Shown: positions 35,801 through 45,770 of the stretch, one piece after another
Position numbering within the stretch: position 1 is the stretch's first letter
Layout: every line of letters begins with the position of its first letter
NCBI RefSeq assembly: GCF_025154055.1
Contig: NZ_JAOALK010000055.1
Coordinates: forward strand, 62,001-126,000
Source of the DNA: Aquibacillus koreensis
Lineage (GTDB): Bacteria; Bacillota; Bacilli; Bacillales; Amphibacillaceae
Length of the DNA stretch: 64,000 bases
Direction of reading: 5' to 3'
Made by a program: the position numbers and the translations under genes
Notes under the pieces: model-generated
Database searches by the model: none
Seen by the model: the letters and a program-made list of their open reading frames with translations, nothing else
What the model was told of the DNA's origin: nothing

Positions 35801-36039
35801 GTATAATGTGTCGCATAGGCAGGACAGTCACAACTTGCTTCTAATTCATCATTTTCGAAAAAGAAGATACGAACGCTATACGTTTCTGTTCCACGCACTT
35901 GTCCTCGCCAAGAGTTAATGGCTGGGTTATAGCTTAGTCCAAAGACACGATTCTGTTTAAAGTAATTTTGACCTCTTTTATAAAAACGTTCGCCAGTAAT
36001 TCGAATAATATCTTGTTTATCTAAGAAAAAGGTGCGCAT
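32818..36039 (-). CDS. SNF2-family helicase with SWIM zinc finger
   Basis: 1073-residue SNF2/Rad54-type DNA translocase. A SWIM zinc finger is near residue 70 (CDCPAYATHYTCKHIAAILLA). The middle, about residues 130-590, is a bacterial SNF2-associated region. The ATPase core follows: DDMGLGKTIQTI (motif I), LDEAQAIKN (motif II), LSGTPIENSLDELWSLF (motif III), and in the second lobe SLRAGGTGLNLTGADTV and GRAHRIGQ (motif VI). Such proteins move along duplex DNA or remodel nucleoprotein; B. subtilis YwqA is a relative. No restriction or defence gene is adjacent, so a housekeeping repair or transcription role is more likely than a defence system. The start has AGGTAGGGA upstream. Confidence 0.92.
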   Translation of the reverse strand: MRTFFLDKQDIIRITGERFYKRGQNYFKQNRVFGLSYNPAINSWRGQVRGTETYSVRIFFFENDELEASCDCPAYATHYTCKHIAAILLAISQDSWKNVNKDLQESPAPVIEIDHVPNDTFTSRIMDAFSTQSKPNALQTEQLEVEYTIGSRINPHNSKAFLELELKIGTSKLYVVKNIREFLIHVKKAKVYPLTAKFNYDPRIHQFSEEDQYLIQTLITAYENETLFENSFSNPLHDKRTLVIPPGIADSLLESISKQNSFYKAYTGELLPISIQQELAHLDFKLDQQDDTHFTIDVSMLSDHTYLESYRYLVKQGVFYQIKEEQQKIIDQLYALLPYRNKQSHRISNDKIETFVSTVVPKLEEIGNVKLSEKTKQTISTAPLLTKIYIDEHDSTLIAKAEFHYGSRVFHPYKQEQASTDQIVKRNMAKELEVLQFIEQAGFVYLKDQYHLFKNEAIYAFLYEKLVDLEQMATVYVANNVKTMIAGERPSLTSKVNINKNSGMLDIYFDMEGISQGDVQQVLQAMIEKKRYFRIPNGALIELEGEAFDSFYELADRLQLNKKQVDEAHIQIPAARSFQIEDTLKADTAQFSASFQQLLDELKEPSKLNFRLPDHLEAELRDYQHVGYQWFRTLSHYHLGGILADDMGLGKTIQTITYLLAEKQAKNTPYKSLVVAPASLLYNWKKEFEKFAPSLNIQVIAGNKTQRSNLMQETGEVDVYITSYPLLRVDVDLYESFHFDALILDEAQAIKNHLTQTAKAVRALQASQRFALSGTPIENSLDELWSLFYTISPGLFDNKKKFLQLDHAYISKITRPFILRRLKKDVLDELPDKIETVQYSDLTKNQKQVYIAYVEKMQEQITETIQEKGFEKGKLEILAGLTRLRQICCHPSLFLENYTGQSGKLEQLIELIHDLKQNGKRPLIFSQFSSMLKIINQRLEQEDFDTFYLDGSTASQTRVEMVDRFNEGEKSAFLISLRAGGTGLNLTGADTVILYDLWWNPAVEEQAAGRAHRIGQKNVVQVIRMITEGTIEEKIYELQQKKRELVDQIIQPGETMLSKLSEKELRELLEIKV

Positions 36040-36169
36040 TTAAAATCCCTACCTTTTGTTCTGCGTTAAAAAAATGAAGTGTATCAAGTATAAGAAATTT
36101 TTCTAATCTGACATGCATCTCTTTATTATAACAAAATTTTCACAAGTAAGTTTTAAATCTATCTTAAAT

Positions 36170-36400
36170 TGAATTAAACTTTTAGCTAAAAGAATAGAAG
36201 TTACGCCTACTAATCGTAATGAATCGGCTTATCGCTTACCTTCGTAAGTCAAATCGTCGATCGCTCAATCCGAGTATGAGTAAAAAAATAGGTGATCGTA
36301 TAGTAGGAAGAGTAATCGAACTTGAATTACTCGCTTATTTTACTTAATGTCCCTAGGCTTTCCCAATACAAGTTGACTTAACAGCTTATCTCATGCTATT
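36170..36400. other. Dyad-rich intergenic stretch before prfC
   Basis: The 36040-36551 gap has no ORF but several inverted pairs: GAGTAAT/ATTACTC around 36310-36332, TAAGTCAA/TTGACTTA (near 36247 and 36372) and CCTACTA/TAGTAGG (near 36210 and 36302). They could be a decayed repeat or a structured leader. I do not recognise a known riboswitch. Confidence 0.4.
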
Positions 36401-36551
36401 TTTACTATCGTGAGAAAAAATAATTTGTCCTCGTAAAATGAGGATTTATCCTATATAAATCAATGAAAAAGGAGCTTTCTTCCGATGTAAATGAAAATCC
36501 CTTAAATGAAAAAACACAATAAAATAATAAATAGATTGGAAGGGATTTTTT

Positions 36552-38141
36552 ATGTCTATAAAAGATGAAGTAAGTAAACGGAAGACATTTGCGATTATTT
36601 CGCACCCGGATGCCGGGAAAACTACATTAACAGAAAAGCTACTATTGTTTGGTAACTTGATTCGTTCAGCTGGAACGGTTAAAGGAAAAAAATCAGGGAA
36701 ATTCGCAACTTCTGACTGGATGGAAATTGAGAAGCAGCGTGGAATTTCCGTAACATCAAGTGTAATGAACGTGCCTTACAAAGGCTATCAAGTGAATATT
36801 TTAGATACACCTGGACACGAAGACTTCAGTGAAGACACGTACCGTACATTAACTGCGGTAGACAGTGTGGTCATGATTATTGACGCGACTAAAGGGATTG
36901 AAGCCCAAACACTTAAGTTATTTAAGGTTTGTAAAATGCGTGGTATTCCGATTTTCACTTTTATTAATAAGTTGGATCGTGAAGGTCGCGAGCCGTTAGA
37001 GCTTTTAGAGGAAATTGAAGAAGTACTAGATATCGAGACATACCCAATGAACTGGCCAGTTGGTATGGGAAAACGATTTTTGGGTATTTTTGATCGTTAC
37101 AATGAGCAGTTTGTTAAGTTCAACGGAAATGAAGAAGAGACGTATATTCCATACAGTGAATTAGACAATCCTGAGCACGCAGAACTAGTAAATAGTGCAA
37201 CGTACCAAGAAACATCAGACGAATTAGAGTTATTAGACGAAGCGGGCGATCAATATTCCATGGAGTCTATTTTAAAAGGAGAACAAACACCAGTATTCTT
37301 TGGTAGTGCCCTTGCGCCATTTGGAGTGCAAACATTTTTTGATACGTTTGTACAAATGGCACCAAATCCGACACCAAGAAAAGCAACATCAGGAATCATT
37401 AATCCTGAAAATGAAGAGTTCTCTGGATTTATCTTTAAAATTCAGGCGAATATGAATCCGGCGCACCGTGACCGTGTGGCATTCCTTCGCGTATGTTCCG
37501 GAAAATTCGAACGCGGAATGAACGTGACATTAGCACGTACGGGCAAAGCTTTTAAGCTATCGCAAACACAACAATTTGTTGCATCTTCTAGGGACACAGT
37601 GGAAGAGGCATACCCTGGTGACATTATCGGTATTTATGATCCGGGCTCCTACCGCATTGGAGATACGTTATTAGAAAGTAAAGAAAACTATGAGTATGAT
37701 GAACTACCACAATTCCCACCAGAGTTGTTTAAAAGAGTAACAGCTAAGAACGTGATGAAAGCAAAGCAGTTTAAAAAAGGGATCGAGCAACTGGTGCAAG
37801 AAGGTGCAATCCAATTGTTCCGCGGTCATCCAATGGAATCCTATATTATTGGTGCCGTTGGCCAACTGCAATATGACGTATTCGAATACCGTATGAAAAA
37901 TGAATACAACGTGGAAGTTATGTTAGAGTCGATCGGCGAAAGAATTCCGCGGTGGTTGAAAAAAGAACAAGTGGATACATCGATGTTTGATGAGCGTAAC
38001 ATGCTGGTAAAAGATCGCGATGATGAATTCCTTGTCTTGTTTAAAAATGATTTTGCGTTGCGTTGGTTCATGGATAAACATCCAAAAGTAGAGTTAATTG
38101 ATTTGTTTGAAGTGAACAAATACGATCAGAGTTATAGATAA
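36552..38141 (+). CDS. prfC: Peptide chain release factor 3
   Basis: RF3 is a translational GTPase that removes RF1 or RF2 from the ribosome after peptide release. The 529-residue length is normal. The GTPase motifs are present: G1 [10 protein letters not shown] (about residues 16-25), the G2 region [10 protein letters not shown]3 DTPGHEDF, G4 [10 protein letters not shown]. The domain II and C-terminal parts show RF3-type features, including [23 protein letters not shown] and [29 protein letters not shown] precedes the ATG. B. subtilis lacks this gene, but several other Firmicutes have it. It is monocistronic, followed by a strong terminator. Confidence 0.95.
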   Translation: MSIKDEVSKRKTFAIISHPDAGKTTLTEKLLLFGNLIRSAGTVKGKKSGKFATSDWMEIEKQRGISVTSSVMNVPYKGYQVNILDTPGHEDFSEDTYRTLTAVDSVVMIIDATKGIEAQTLKLFKVCKMRGIPIFTFINKLDREGREPLELLEEIEEVLDIETYPMNWPVGMGKRFLGIFDRYNEQFVKFNGNEEETYIPYSELDNPEHAELVNSATYQETSDELELLDEAGDQYSMESILKGEQTPVFFGSALAPFGVQTFFDTFVQMAPNPTPRKATSGIINPENEEFSGFIFKIQANMNPAHRDRVAFLRVCSGKFERGMNVTLARTGKAFKLSQTQQFVASSRDTVEEAYPGDIIGIYDPGSYRIGDTLLESKENYEYDELPQFPPELFKRVTAKNVMKAKQFKKGIEQLVQEGAIQLFRGHPMESYIIGAVGQLQYDVFEYRMKNEYNVEVMLESIGERIPRWLKKEQVDTSMFDERNMLVKDRDDEFLVLFKNDFALRWFMDKHPKVELIDLFEVNKYDQSYR

Positions 38142-38154
38142 ATTTGAATCTTTA

Positions 38155-38189
38155 AAAAACCCAACGCTTGCATCAAGCGTTGGGTTTTA
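38155..38189. terminator. Terminator between prfC and the convergent membrane gene
   Basis: AAACCCAACGCTT pairs with AAGCGTTGGGTTT, ending about 38187, followed by TTAT. The flanking A-rich side makes it usable in both directions. Confidence 0.92.
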
Positions 38190-38197
38190 TTACAAGT

Positions 38198-38701
38198 TTA
38201 TTCATCTTGTCTTTGACTAAATTCATCCTTAAAAAACCAACGATAAAATAACCTTGAAGTATAATAAGTTATACCCATCGTTATAAAACTCCAATACCAC
38301 TTCCATTTGACATATTTAATAAGGTTCGTGTATCTTTCAACAAAAACCTCACCTATTGTTAAAATTCCTGCGTGAAAGATGTAATAAAGAAATTTTATGA
38401 ATCTATCCTTGTTTTCTGGATAATACAGATTAAAGATGGCACAGAAAGTCGGATAGATAAAATATTCAAAAGAAAAACTTGTTTTATTTGCTTTATTAAA
38501 GATTCTAACCGGGTATTTAATTAACCCTTTCTCTACTACTAATAAACCAAATAGCCAAGTTACCATCTGTTTATATAAAAATGCTACAGTACCATGTCTT
38601 ACCTTATTCTTTGGTATAAATTTCACTAGAAGTCCAGTGGTGATAGCCCAAATCAATCCTAAAATAGCATAATTTCTCATGACTTTTTTTGTTTTAAGCA
38701 T
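38198..38701 (-). CDS. CBO0543-type membrane protein
   Basis: Predicted membrane protein of 167 residues with about four hydrophobic segments. The stretch RHGTVAFLYKQMVTWLFGLLVVEKGLIKYPVR, split here around the first helix pair, and FSFEYFIYPTFCAIFNLYYP match my memory of the CBO0543 family, found mainly in spore-forming Firmicutes; the function is unknown. I chose ATG 38701, 8 bases after AAAGGG; ATG 38707 almost abuts that site. It stands alone, convergent with prfC, and has no visible operon partner. The family assignment is from recognition of the sequence pattern, not from a search. Confidence 0.7.
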   Translation of the reverse strand: MLKTKKVMRNYAILGLIWAITTGLLVKFIPKNKVRHGTVAFLYKQMVTWLFGLLVVEKGLIKYPVRIFNKANKTSFSFEYFIYPTFCAIFNLYYPENKDRFIKFLYYIFHAGILTIGEVFVERYTNLIKYVKWKWYWSFITMGITYYTSRLFYRWFFKDEFSQRQDE

Positions 38702-38822
38702 AATCATATCCCTTTGTGCACGAATGACATCTGTCTGAAAATCGATAATTTTTGATTTGAAAAATACTTTTTATATTCTTCTCAGAATTCATGAAGTTAT
38801 TCATGTTTGAAAACGATTAAAA

Positions 38823-38860
38823 AAAACCGCACAATGGCAGACATTGCCACTGTACGATTT
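38823..38860 (-). terminator. Terminator of the His-rich lipoprotein gene
   Basis: On the minus strand, CGTACAGTGGCA pairs with TGCCATTGTGCG (G-U pairs included) and is followed by GTTTTTTT. Confidence 0.8.
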
Positions 38861-38880
38861 AATCATTTAGCTCAACCCAA

Positions 38881-39696
38881 TTATAGGGGTGATTCTACTA
38901 CATCTATATGTATTTCCTTATGATCATGAATCTCGCCTTTTTCCACATGAATGGTTACATTGTAAGTGCCTGCATGGGCTAAAGTGGCTGTACCGTTGTA
39001 TGTTCCAGCTTCGCCTTCGTCAAGGTCTATCCATTGGTCATCTGACTCCGTTGTATGCTTGATCTCTAATGATACTTTTGCATCTGAAAGTGCTTCTTCA
39101 TTGTTGGTTACTACTACAGATAATGCGGATTCTTCTCCAGCGTGGAAAGTGTCTTCTGAATCCAGGTTCATCGTTACGCCACCATGATGGTGGTCATCAT
39201 CATGTGCAGTGTCATGGCTATGTTCTGATTCATCGTCATGATGCTCATGTGACTCTTCTGTCTCTGCTGGTTCTTCGCTCTCTTCTTCCACTTCTGTACT
39301 CACATCACCAACAGTGATCTGGACAACAGGCATCGTGTGCATGGAGCGGGCGGTCACATGGGATTGTACGTGATAAATCCCTGCATCTGTAAAGGACGTA
39401 GTAATACGGTACACACCTTCACCTTGATGGTTGCCACTTAACATGATAGAAGATTCTTTTTCACCTTCCATCCAAATTTCAAACTCAACTTCGTCTGCAT
39501 CATCTACGACTTCTCCCCCTTGTGTAACAACAGCATCAATCGTTGTTTGCTCTGCTACCTCTAAAGTTTCAGGCGCTTGTAAATCAACTTCGAGAATTGC
39601 CTCTAGTTGTTCGTTCTCTTCACTATTATTTGTATCCTCTTGTCCGCACCCAACAAGCAGGCCTACGATTATCATTATTGGTATAAAAAACTTCAT
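38881..39696 (-). CDS. His-rich FixH/YtkA-like lipoprotein
   Basis: Predicted 271-residue surface lipoprotein. The signal peptide KFFIPIMIIVGLLVGCGQ ends in lipobox LVGC. Two similar beta-rich domains follow (about residues 35-125 and 190-268), each like the FixH/YtkA immunoglobulin-type fold: compare SFTDAGIYHVQSHVTAR with TLAHAGTYNVTIHVEKG. A very acidic, His-rich linker lies between them (HEHHDDESEHSHD and HDDDHHHGG), which suggests binding of a metal such as copper or zinc. ATG 39696 has AGGAAGG upstream; the longer frame has no such site. Relatives are encoded near metal-resistance genes, but this one stands alone. Confidence 0.8.
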   Translation of the reverse strand: MKFFIPIMIIVGLLVGCGQEDTNNSEENEQLEAILEVDLQAPETLEVAEQTTIDAVVTQGGEVVDDADEVEFEIWMEGEKESSIMLSGNHQGEGVYRITTSFTDAGIYHVQSHVTARSMHTMPVVQITVGDVSTEVEEESEEPAETEESHEHHDDESEHSHDTAHDDDHHHGGVTMNLDSEDTFHAGEESALSVVVTNNEEALSDAKVSLEIKHTTESDDQWIDLDEGEAGTYNGTATLAHAGTYNVTIHVEKGEIHDHKEIHIDVVESPL

Positions 39697-39845
39697 TTTG
39701 TACTTCCTTCCTATTGAAAAAATCTTTTCTCTGCTTTTGATTATAAATAACTTCTTTTTAAACCACAATGTTAAGTATCACAAATCAAATTTCTAACAAA
39801 AATGAAAAGATCATGGTAGGCTATGGAAAAAGAACAAAAATGAGT

Positions 39846-39885
39846 CGAATGTCTGTTCGTGTTTTTGTTTGAATTATAGTATAAT
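39846..39885 (+). promoter_or_regulatory. LexA (SOS) box and promoter of uvrBA
   Basis: CGAATGTCTGTTCG (39846-39859) matches the Firmicute LexA operator CGAAC-N4-GTTCG at 9 of 10 defined positions. A TATAAT -10 is at 39880-39885, so the box overlaps the -35 region, a position suited to repression. Confidence 0.88.
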
Positions 39886-39929
39886 GTGATAATATAATAG
39901 AGGAATGACATGGAACGGAGGGTTTGATC

Positions 39930-41912
39930 GTGGAAAATACCTTTGAATTAGTTTCAAATTATCAACCACAAGGTGATCAACCGAAAGCAATTAAAGAATT
40001 AGTGTCAGGAATAAATGAAAAAAAACGACATCAAACATTGCTTGGGGCAACGGGTACTGGTAAGACATTTACCGTATCGAATGTTGTGAAGGAAATCAAC
40101 AAGCCTACACTTGTGATTGCGCACAACAAAACACTTGCGGGTCAGTTGTACAGTGAGTTTAAAGAATTTTTCCCAAACAATGCTGTGGAGTATTTTGTTA
40201 GTTATTATGATTACTACCAACCAGAGGCTTATGTCCCATCTACGGATACGTTTATCGAAAAGGATGCGAGTATCAATGATGAAATTGATAAACTACGACA
40301 CTCGGCGACATCTTCTCTATTTGAACGTAGAGATGTATTAGTTGTAGCTAGTGTATCTTGTATCTATGGTTTAGGTTCCCCGGAAGAGTATCGCAACCAA
40401 GTCGTTTCGATTCGTGTTGGGATGGAAAAAGATCGTGATGCATTATTACGAAACCTGGTAGACATACAATATGCACGGAACGATATCGATTTTCAACGTG
40501 GTACATTTCGTGTTCGTGGTGATTCAGTCGAAATTATTCCTGCTTCTCGAGAAGAACATTGTATTCGTGTCGAGTTTTTTGGAGACGAAATCGACCGCAT
40601 TCGGGAAGTGGATGCCCTAACAGGTGAGATTATCGGGGACCGAGATCATATTGCCATTTTCCCTGCTTCCCACTTCGTAACCGGGGAGGAAAAGCTAAAG
40701 GTTGCAATGAAGAATATTGAAAAAGAACTACAAGAACAGTTGAAAGTGTTTAGGGAACAAAATAAATTGCTAGAAGCACAACGGTTAGAGCAACGAACGA
40801 ATTATGATCTAGAGATGATGGGCGAAATGGGCTTTTGTTCTGGAATAGAAAACTATTCTAGACATTTAACTTTACGTGAACCAGGTTCTACGCCTTACAC
40901 ATTATTAGACTATTTTCCAGATGACTTCTTGATCGTGATTGATGAATCCCATGTTACACTACCCCAGGTTCGTGGTATGTATAATGGTGACCAGGCTAGA
41001 AAGCAAGTCCTTGTCGATCATGGTTTCAGGCTACCATCTGCTATGGACAACCGTCCGTTAACGTTTACGGAATTTGAGAAAAAAGCGAATCAATTTATTT
41101 TCGTATCAGCCACACCTGGCCCATACGAGTTAGAACATACACCATATATGACGGAACAAATTATTCGCCCAACGGGATTATTAGATCCAGAAATAGAAGT
41201 TCGTCCAATCGAAGGCCAAATTGATGATTTAATTGGTGAAATTAACAAACGAGTCGAACGTAATGAACGTGTACTAGTAACTACATTAACGAAGAAAATG
41301 TCTGAGGATCTCACCGATTACTTAAAAGAAATTGGTATCAAAGTGGCTTATTTACACTCAGAAATAAAGACATTAGAACGTATTGAGATCATTCGGGATT
41401 TGCGTGTAGGGAAATATGATGTGTTAATTGGTATTAACTTACTAAGAGAAGGCTTAGATATCCCAGAAGTGTCACTCGTTACTATATTAGATGCAGACAA
41501 AGAAGGGTTTTTACGCTCGGAACGTTCGCTCATTCAAACAATGGGTCGCGCTGCCCGTAACGAAAACGGTCGAGTTATTATGTATGCAGACCGGATCACA
41601 GATTCGATGACAAAAGCGATTGATGAAACGAATCGACGTCGTGCCAAACAACAGGAATACAATGAATTACACGGTGTTACACCTACGACGATTAAGAAAG
41701 AGGTTCGTGATGTGATTCGGGCAACAATGGTCGCAGAAGATGCAGATACGTACACAGAGGACAAGCCAAAGCTTCGTGATCTTTCTAAGAAAGAAAAAGA
41801 TAAGTTAATCGAAGAAATGGAAAAAGAAATGAAGCAAGCAGCTCGTGAATTAAATTTCGAAAGAGCGGCTGAATTAAGAGATCTAGTATTGGAATTAAAA
41901 GCGGAAGGATGA
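39930..41912 (+). CDS. uvrB: Excinuclease ABC subunit B
   Basis: UvrB is the damage-verifying helicase-like subunit of nucleotide excision repair. It has 660 residues from GTG 39930, 7 bases after GGAGGG. Motifs include Walker [13 protein letters not shown], the beta-hairpin region [21 protein letters not shown], the DESH box [12 protein letters not shown], the helicase motif GRAARN, and the C-terminal UvrC/UvrA-interacting UVR coiled coil ([25 protein letters not shown]). The LexA box upstream indicates DNA-damage induction. The gap to uvrA is 6 bases, so both are in one operon, as in B. subtilis. Confidence 0.98.
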   Translation: MENTFELVSNYQPQGDQPKAIKELVSGINEKKRHQTLLGATGTGKTFTVSNVVKEINKPTLVIAHNKTLAGQLYSEFKEFFPNNAVEYFVSYYDYYQPEAYVPSTDTFIEKDASINDEIDKLRHSATSSLFERRDVLVVASVSCIYGLGSPEEYRNQVVSIRVGMEKDRDALLRNLVDIQYARNDIDFQRGTFRVRGDSVEIIPASREEHCIRVEFFGDEIDRIREVDALTGEIIGDRDHIAIFPASHFVTGEEKLKVAMKNIEKELQEQLKVFREQNKLLEAQRLEQRTNYDLEMMGEMGFCSGIENYSRHLTLREPGSTPYTLLDYFPDDFLIVIDESHVTLPQVRGMYNGDQARKQVLVDHGFRLPSAMDNRPLTFTEFEKKANQFIFVSATPGPYELEHTPYMTEQIIRPTGLLDPEIEVRPIEGQIDDLIGEINKRVERNERVLVTTLTKKMSEDLTDYLKEIGIKVAYLHSEIKTLERIEIIRDLRVGKYDVLIGINLLREGLDIPEVSLVTILDADKEGFLRSERSLIQTMGRAARNENGRVIMYADRITDSMTKAIDETNRRRAKQQEYNELHGVTPTTIKKEVRDVIRATMVAEDADTYTEDKPKLRDLSKKEKDKLIEEMEKEMKQAARELNFERAAELRDLVLELKAEG

Positions 41913-41918
41913 CCGTGA

Positions 41919-44795
41919 ATGGTTAAGAAAGCAATATCAATAAAAGGGGCAAGAGCCCACAATTTGAAAAACATCGATGTGGACATTCCAAAAGACAAGT
42001 TAGTCGTTTTGACTGGTTTATCAGGTTCGGGTAAGTCATCTTTAGCTTTTGACACCATTTATGCAGAAGGTCAGCGTCGGTATGTAGAATCATTATCGGC
42101 TTATGCAAGACAATTTTTAGGTCAGATGGATAAACCAGATGTAGATGCGATCGAAGGACTTTCACCAGCGATTTCGATTGATCAAAAAACAACAAGCAAA
42201 AATCCAAGGTCAACCGTTGGTACGGTAACGGAGATCTATGATTATATGCGTTTGCTTTTTGCAAGAATTGGCCACCCAACGTGTCCAAAGCATGGGGTTG
42301 AGATCACATCACAAACGGTCCAACAAATGGTAGACCGTATTTTGGAATATCCGGAGCGAACGAAACTTCAGATTCTTGCTCCAACTGTTTCGGGCCGTAA
42401 AGGTTCACATGTAAAAGTGCTGGAAAAGTTGAAGCAAGAAGGTTATGTACGTATTCGTGTAGATGGGGAAATGCGTGAAGTAGCCGAAGATATAGAATTA
42501 GATAAAAATAAGAAACACTCGATTGAGGTAGTAATTGATCGTATTGTCGTTAAAGACGGGATTTCTTCTCGTTTGACAGATTCCCTTGAAACCGCACTTG
42601 GACTTGGAGAAGGTAAAGTGGTCGTTGATGTCATTGGTGAGGAAGAATTGATGTTTAGTGAACACCATGCATGTCCAATTTGTGGTTTCTCTATTGGTGA
42701 CATGGAGCCGCGCCTGTTCTCTTTTAACAGTCCATTTGGTGCTTGTGGAAAGTGTGACGGTTTAGGCACGCAGCTGGAGGTAGATCTTGACCTCGTTATT
42801 CCTGATTGGGATCTTTCCTTAAAAGAAGGAGCGATCGTTGCATGGGAGCCAACAAGTTCCCAATACTATCCAAAGCTATTGGAAAGTGTATGTACGCATT
42901 ATGGCATCGATATGGAAGTCCCGGTCAAGGCTTTGCCTAAAGATCATTTAGATAAAGTATTGTATGGAAGTGGAAAAGAGAAAATCTTTTTCCGTTACGA
43001 AAACGAATACGGTATGATCAGAGAAAATGACATTCTTTTTGAAGGTGTTATAGCTAACATCGCACGTCGATACAGGGAAACAAGCTCAGACTATATCCGT
43101 GAGCAAATGGAAAAGTATATGGCTCAAAAAGCTTGCCCTAAGTGTAAAGGCTATCGCCTGAAAGAAGAAGCACTCGCTGTTTTAATCAATGGCTTGCATG
43201 TTGGTCATGTAACGGAATTCTCTGTAACAGAAGCCAATGATTTTATTAATGGATTGTCATTAAGTGAAAAAGAACGAAAAATCGCTCAAATGATTGTGAA
43301 AGAAATTAGTGATCGTTTAACGTTCTTAACGAATGTGGGATTGGATTACTTAACCTTGTCTCGAGCAGCAGGCACACTCTCTGGTGGGGAAGCACAGCGT
43401 ATTCGATTGGCTACCCAGATCGGTTCCGCATTAACTGGGGTGTTATATGTATTGGACGAGCCATCGATTGGTTTACACCAACGAGATAATGACCGTTTAA
43501 TAAGCACGCTACAAAGAATGCGAGATTTAGGTAATACGTTAATTGTTGTCGAGCATGATGAAGACACAATGCTAGCGGCTGATTGGTTAATTGATATTGG
43601 TCCAGGTGCTGGCGAACATGGTGGATCTATCGTTGCTAGTGGTACTCCACAGCAAGTAATGAAAAACAAAGCATCCTTAACGGGTAAGTACTTGGCAGGA
43701 AAACAGTTTATTCCGTTACCTCATGAGCGTAAAAAGCCAACAGATCGTTGGGTGGAAGTGATTGGTGCGGAACAGAATAACTTGAAAAAAGTAGATGTGA
43801 GCTTCCCGATAGGTTTATTCACAGCAGTAACAGGCGTATCTGGTTCCGGAAAAAGTACGCTTATAAACGAAATATTACACAAAGGCCTAGCAATGAAGCT
43901 TAACAGAGCAAGACAAAAACCAGGGAAGCACAAAGCAATTAAAGGAACCGAACATTTGGAGAAGGTTATTGATATTGATCAGTCTCCAATTGGACGTACG
44001 CCGAGGTCTAATCCAGCTACTTATACTGGTGTATTTGATGACATTCGAGATGTTTTTGCACAAACGAATGAAGCAAAAGTCCGAGGGTACAAAAAAGGAC
44101 GTTTCAGCTTTAATGTGAAGGGCGGACGTTGTGAAGCGTGTCGTGGTGATGGGATTATTAAAATTGAAATGCATTTCTTGCCCGATGTATATGTTCCGTG
44201 TGAGATTTGTCATGGTAAACGGTATAATCGAGAAACACTAGACATTAAATATAAAGGGAAGAACATTGCTGACGTATTAAATATGACAGTGGAAGAAGCA
44301 CTAGAGTTTTTCGCCAACATTCCTAAAATCAAAAGAAAAATTCAAACGGTTTTTGACGTTGGTTTAGGGTATGTAAAGCTTGGCCAACCTGCAACTACAT
44401 TGTCAGGTGGGGAAGCGCAAAGAGTTAAACTAGCTAGTGAATTACATCGTAGATCAAACGGTAAATCCTTTTATATTCTGGATGAACCGACAACAGGACT
44501 ACATGTGGATGACATTTCAAGATTGTTACAAGTGCTTCAACGACTAGTGGATAACGGTGACTCGGTCTTAGTGATCGAACATAATCTGGATGTGATAAAA
44601 GCAGCGGATTATATTGTTGATCTCGGACCAGAAGGTGGCGACCGTGGCGGAACAATCATAGCTACTGGGACGCCTGAGGATATTGCCGAAGCTCCTGATT
44701 CACATACTGGCCGATACCTAGCTCCCGTTTTAGAGCGGGATCGGAAACGAATGGACGATCGAATTAAAGAAAAAGAAAAAGTAGGGCAAAGCTAA
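41919..44795 (+). CDS. uvrA: Excinuclease ABC subunit A
   Basis: UvrA is the dimeric damage-sensing ATPase of nucleotide excision repair. The 958-residue protein contains two ABC-type ATPase halves. Walker [10 protein letters not shown] (about residues 32-40) and GVSGSGKST (about 640-648) are both present, with signatures [13 protein letters not shown] and [13 protein letters not shown]. Zinc modules are seen as CPICGFS ... CGKCDGLG and CEACRGDG ... CEICHGKR. It is co-transcribed with uvrB from the LexA-controlled promoter. An imperfect terminator follows. Confidence 0.98.
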   Translation: MVKKAISIKGARAHNLKNIDVDIPKDKLVVLTGLSGSGKSSLAFDTIYAEGQRRYVESLSAYARQFLGQMDKPDVDAIEGLSPAISIDQKTTSKNPRSTVGTVTEIYDYMRLLFARIGHPTCPKHGVEITSQTVQQMVDRILEYPERTKLQILAPTVSGRKGSHVKVLEKLKQEGYVRIRVDGEMREVAEDIELDKNKKHSIEVVIDRIVVKDGISSRLTDSLETALGLGEGKVVVDVIGEEELMFSEHHACPICGFSIGDMEPRLFSFNSPFGACGKCDGLGTQLEVDLDLVIPDWDLSLKEGAIVAWEPTSSQYYPKLLESVCTHYGIDMEVPVKALPKDHLDKVLYGSGKEKIFFRYENEYGMIRENDILFEGVIANIARRYRETSSDYIREQMEKYMAQKACPKCKGYRLKEEALAVLINGLHVGHVTEFSVTEANDFINGLSLSEKERKIAQMIVKEISDRLTFLTNVGLDYLTLSRAAGTLSGGEAQRIRLATQIGSALTGVLYVLDEPSIGLHQRDNDRLISTLQRMRDLGNTLIVVEHDEDTMLAADWLIDIGPGAGEHGGSIVASGTPQQVMKNKASLTGKYLAGKQFIPLPHERKKPTDRWVEVIGAEQNNLKKVDVSFPIGLFTAVTGVSGSGKSTLINEILHKGLAMKLNRARQKPGKHKAIKGTEHLEKVIDIDQSPIGRTPRSNPATYTGVFDDIRDVFAQTNEAKVRGYKKGRFSFNVKGGRCEACRGDGIIKIEMHFLPDVYVPCEICHGKRYNRETLDIKYKGKNIADVLNMTVEEALEFFANIPKIKRKIQTVFDVGLGYVKLGQPATTLSGGEAQRVKLASELHRRSNGKSFYILDEPTTGLHVDDISRLLQVLQRLVDNGDSVLVIEHNLDVIKAADYIVDLGPEGGDRGGTIIATGTPEDIAEAPDSHTGRYLAPVLERDRKRMDDRIKEKEKVGQS

Positions 44796-44803
44796 TGTTG
44801 AGT

Positions 44804-44848
44804 AAGGCTGCCTCTTTCCTAATATGTAGGTAAGGGTGCAGTTTTTCT
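44804..44848 (+). terminator. Terminator of uvrBA (imperfect)
   Basis: GGCTGCCTCTTTCCT pairs imperfectly with AGGTAAGGGTGCAG, followed by TTTTTCTTTT. Confidence 0.7.
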
Positions 44849-44998
44849 TTTGATCTTGTTTGAAGCAGTATTATTAATCTCTGTAACTAACCCACATAAC
44901 TTGCCCACATAAAGCGCAATCTTTTGACCAACTATCCGTTTTTGGGTAAGGTAAAAATATAATATTTGAATATCCTTATAAAAAGAAGGTGTAGACGA

Positions 44999-45352
44999 AT
45001 GGAACCGATCATGATTGAAAAAGTACAATCACTTTTAGAAACTTATAAAGATAAAGATGTGTACGTCCACTTAGAAACAACGAATGGCGCATATGCAAGC
45101 CACCATAATGAAAAAGCATATAATGTTGGTGCATTTATTCGTAATGCGCAAGTAAACTATTCGCATGCGAAGATCGTAGGGAAAGATGATGTGTACCGTG
45201 TTGGATTAAAACTTGGCATCGGCTGGGTATATGCAGAAGGGCTTAGCAAGTATGAAGTTGATGATCAAAACCGTTTATTAATGGCAGGACATGACCGAGA
45301 AGGAAGACTAATGGTCGCCTTACAAATAAGTGAAACCCCATTTACATATTAA
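44999..45352 (+). CDS. yojF: YojF-family protein
   Basis: 117-residue protein of the YojF family (DUF1806). The central pattern VYVHLETTNGAYASH, GAFIRNAQVNYSHAKIVG and YRVGLKLGIGWVYAEGL is characteristic. ATG 44999 has AAGAAGGTG 7 bases upstream. In B. subtilis yojF is directly followed by bshB2 (yojG), the bacillithiol biosynthesis deacetylase. Here the same order is kept, but about 420 bases containing a compound repeat element separate the two. The molecular role is unknown; the conserved linkage suggests a part in bacillithiol metabolism. Confidence 0.85.
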   Translation: MEPIMIEKVQSLLETYKDKDVYVHLETTNGAYASHHNEKAYNVGAFIRNAQVNYSHAKIVGKDDVYRVGLKLGIGWVYAEGLSKYEVDDQNRLLMAGHDREGRLMVALQISETPFTY

Positions 45353-45384
45353 GAGGAACCATGACTTGGGCTTGTTCTTAACTT

Positions 45385-45675
45385 TTGTTGTGACTAACTA
45401 TATATAAACTTACGGACCCGCTCCTCGAGTGACTGCTTCTCTTGCAGTACTGTTTGTAAAGTAATAAAGTTCCTATTATCTACGACAAAGTGAACTTATA
45501 TTTACAGCATAATAATGCTAGTGGAGGAAATACACGTAGACTCCTGTAGGATCTGCGAGACAGGCGAGACCCTGCAGGAGCAAAGCGACGAAGCGGCTCG
45601 GCGCTCGCCCCACGGAAAGCGGAGTGTATTTCCGGAACGGTAGAGCACCATTTCCATTTTTAGTTACTGCGCATT
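45385..45675 (+). repeat. Compound stem-loop repeat element A (between yojF and bshB2)
   Basis: An outer 10-bp perfect stem, GGAAATACAC (45526-45535) with GTGTATTTCC (45624-45633), encloses the family core: GACTCCTGTAGGA on the left and CCCACGGAAAGCG on the right. The left flank, 45410-45435, holds the inverse of the CACTCGAGGAGCGGGT end seen in element C, apparently a remnant of a second opposed unit. The right flank TTAGTTACTGCGCATT (45660-45675) is identical to that of element C (52890-52905). It fills most of the 45353-45770 gap. Confidence 0.8.
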
Positions 45676-45770
45676 AGTATCAATTAACAACATCAAATGA
45701 AAAACAAACGAAACATTATTGACGTCTCTGACGTATGAAAGAATATAATTAGATAGGAGAAGTGAATTCT

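Noticed and set aside
32818-36039. SNF2 helicase as part of a phage defence system (for example DISARM-like)
   Set aside because: No methylase, nuclease or other defence partner is adjacent, and the SWIM-SNF2 layout matches a common housekeeping protein of Bacillaceae.
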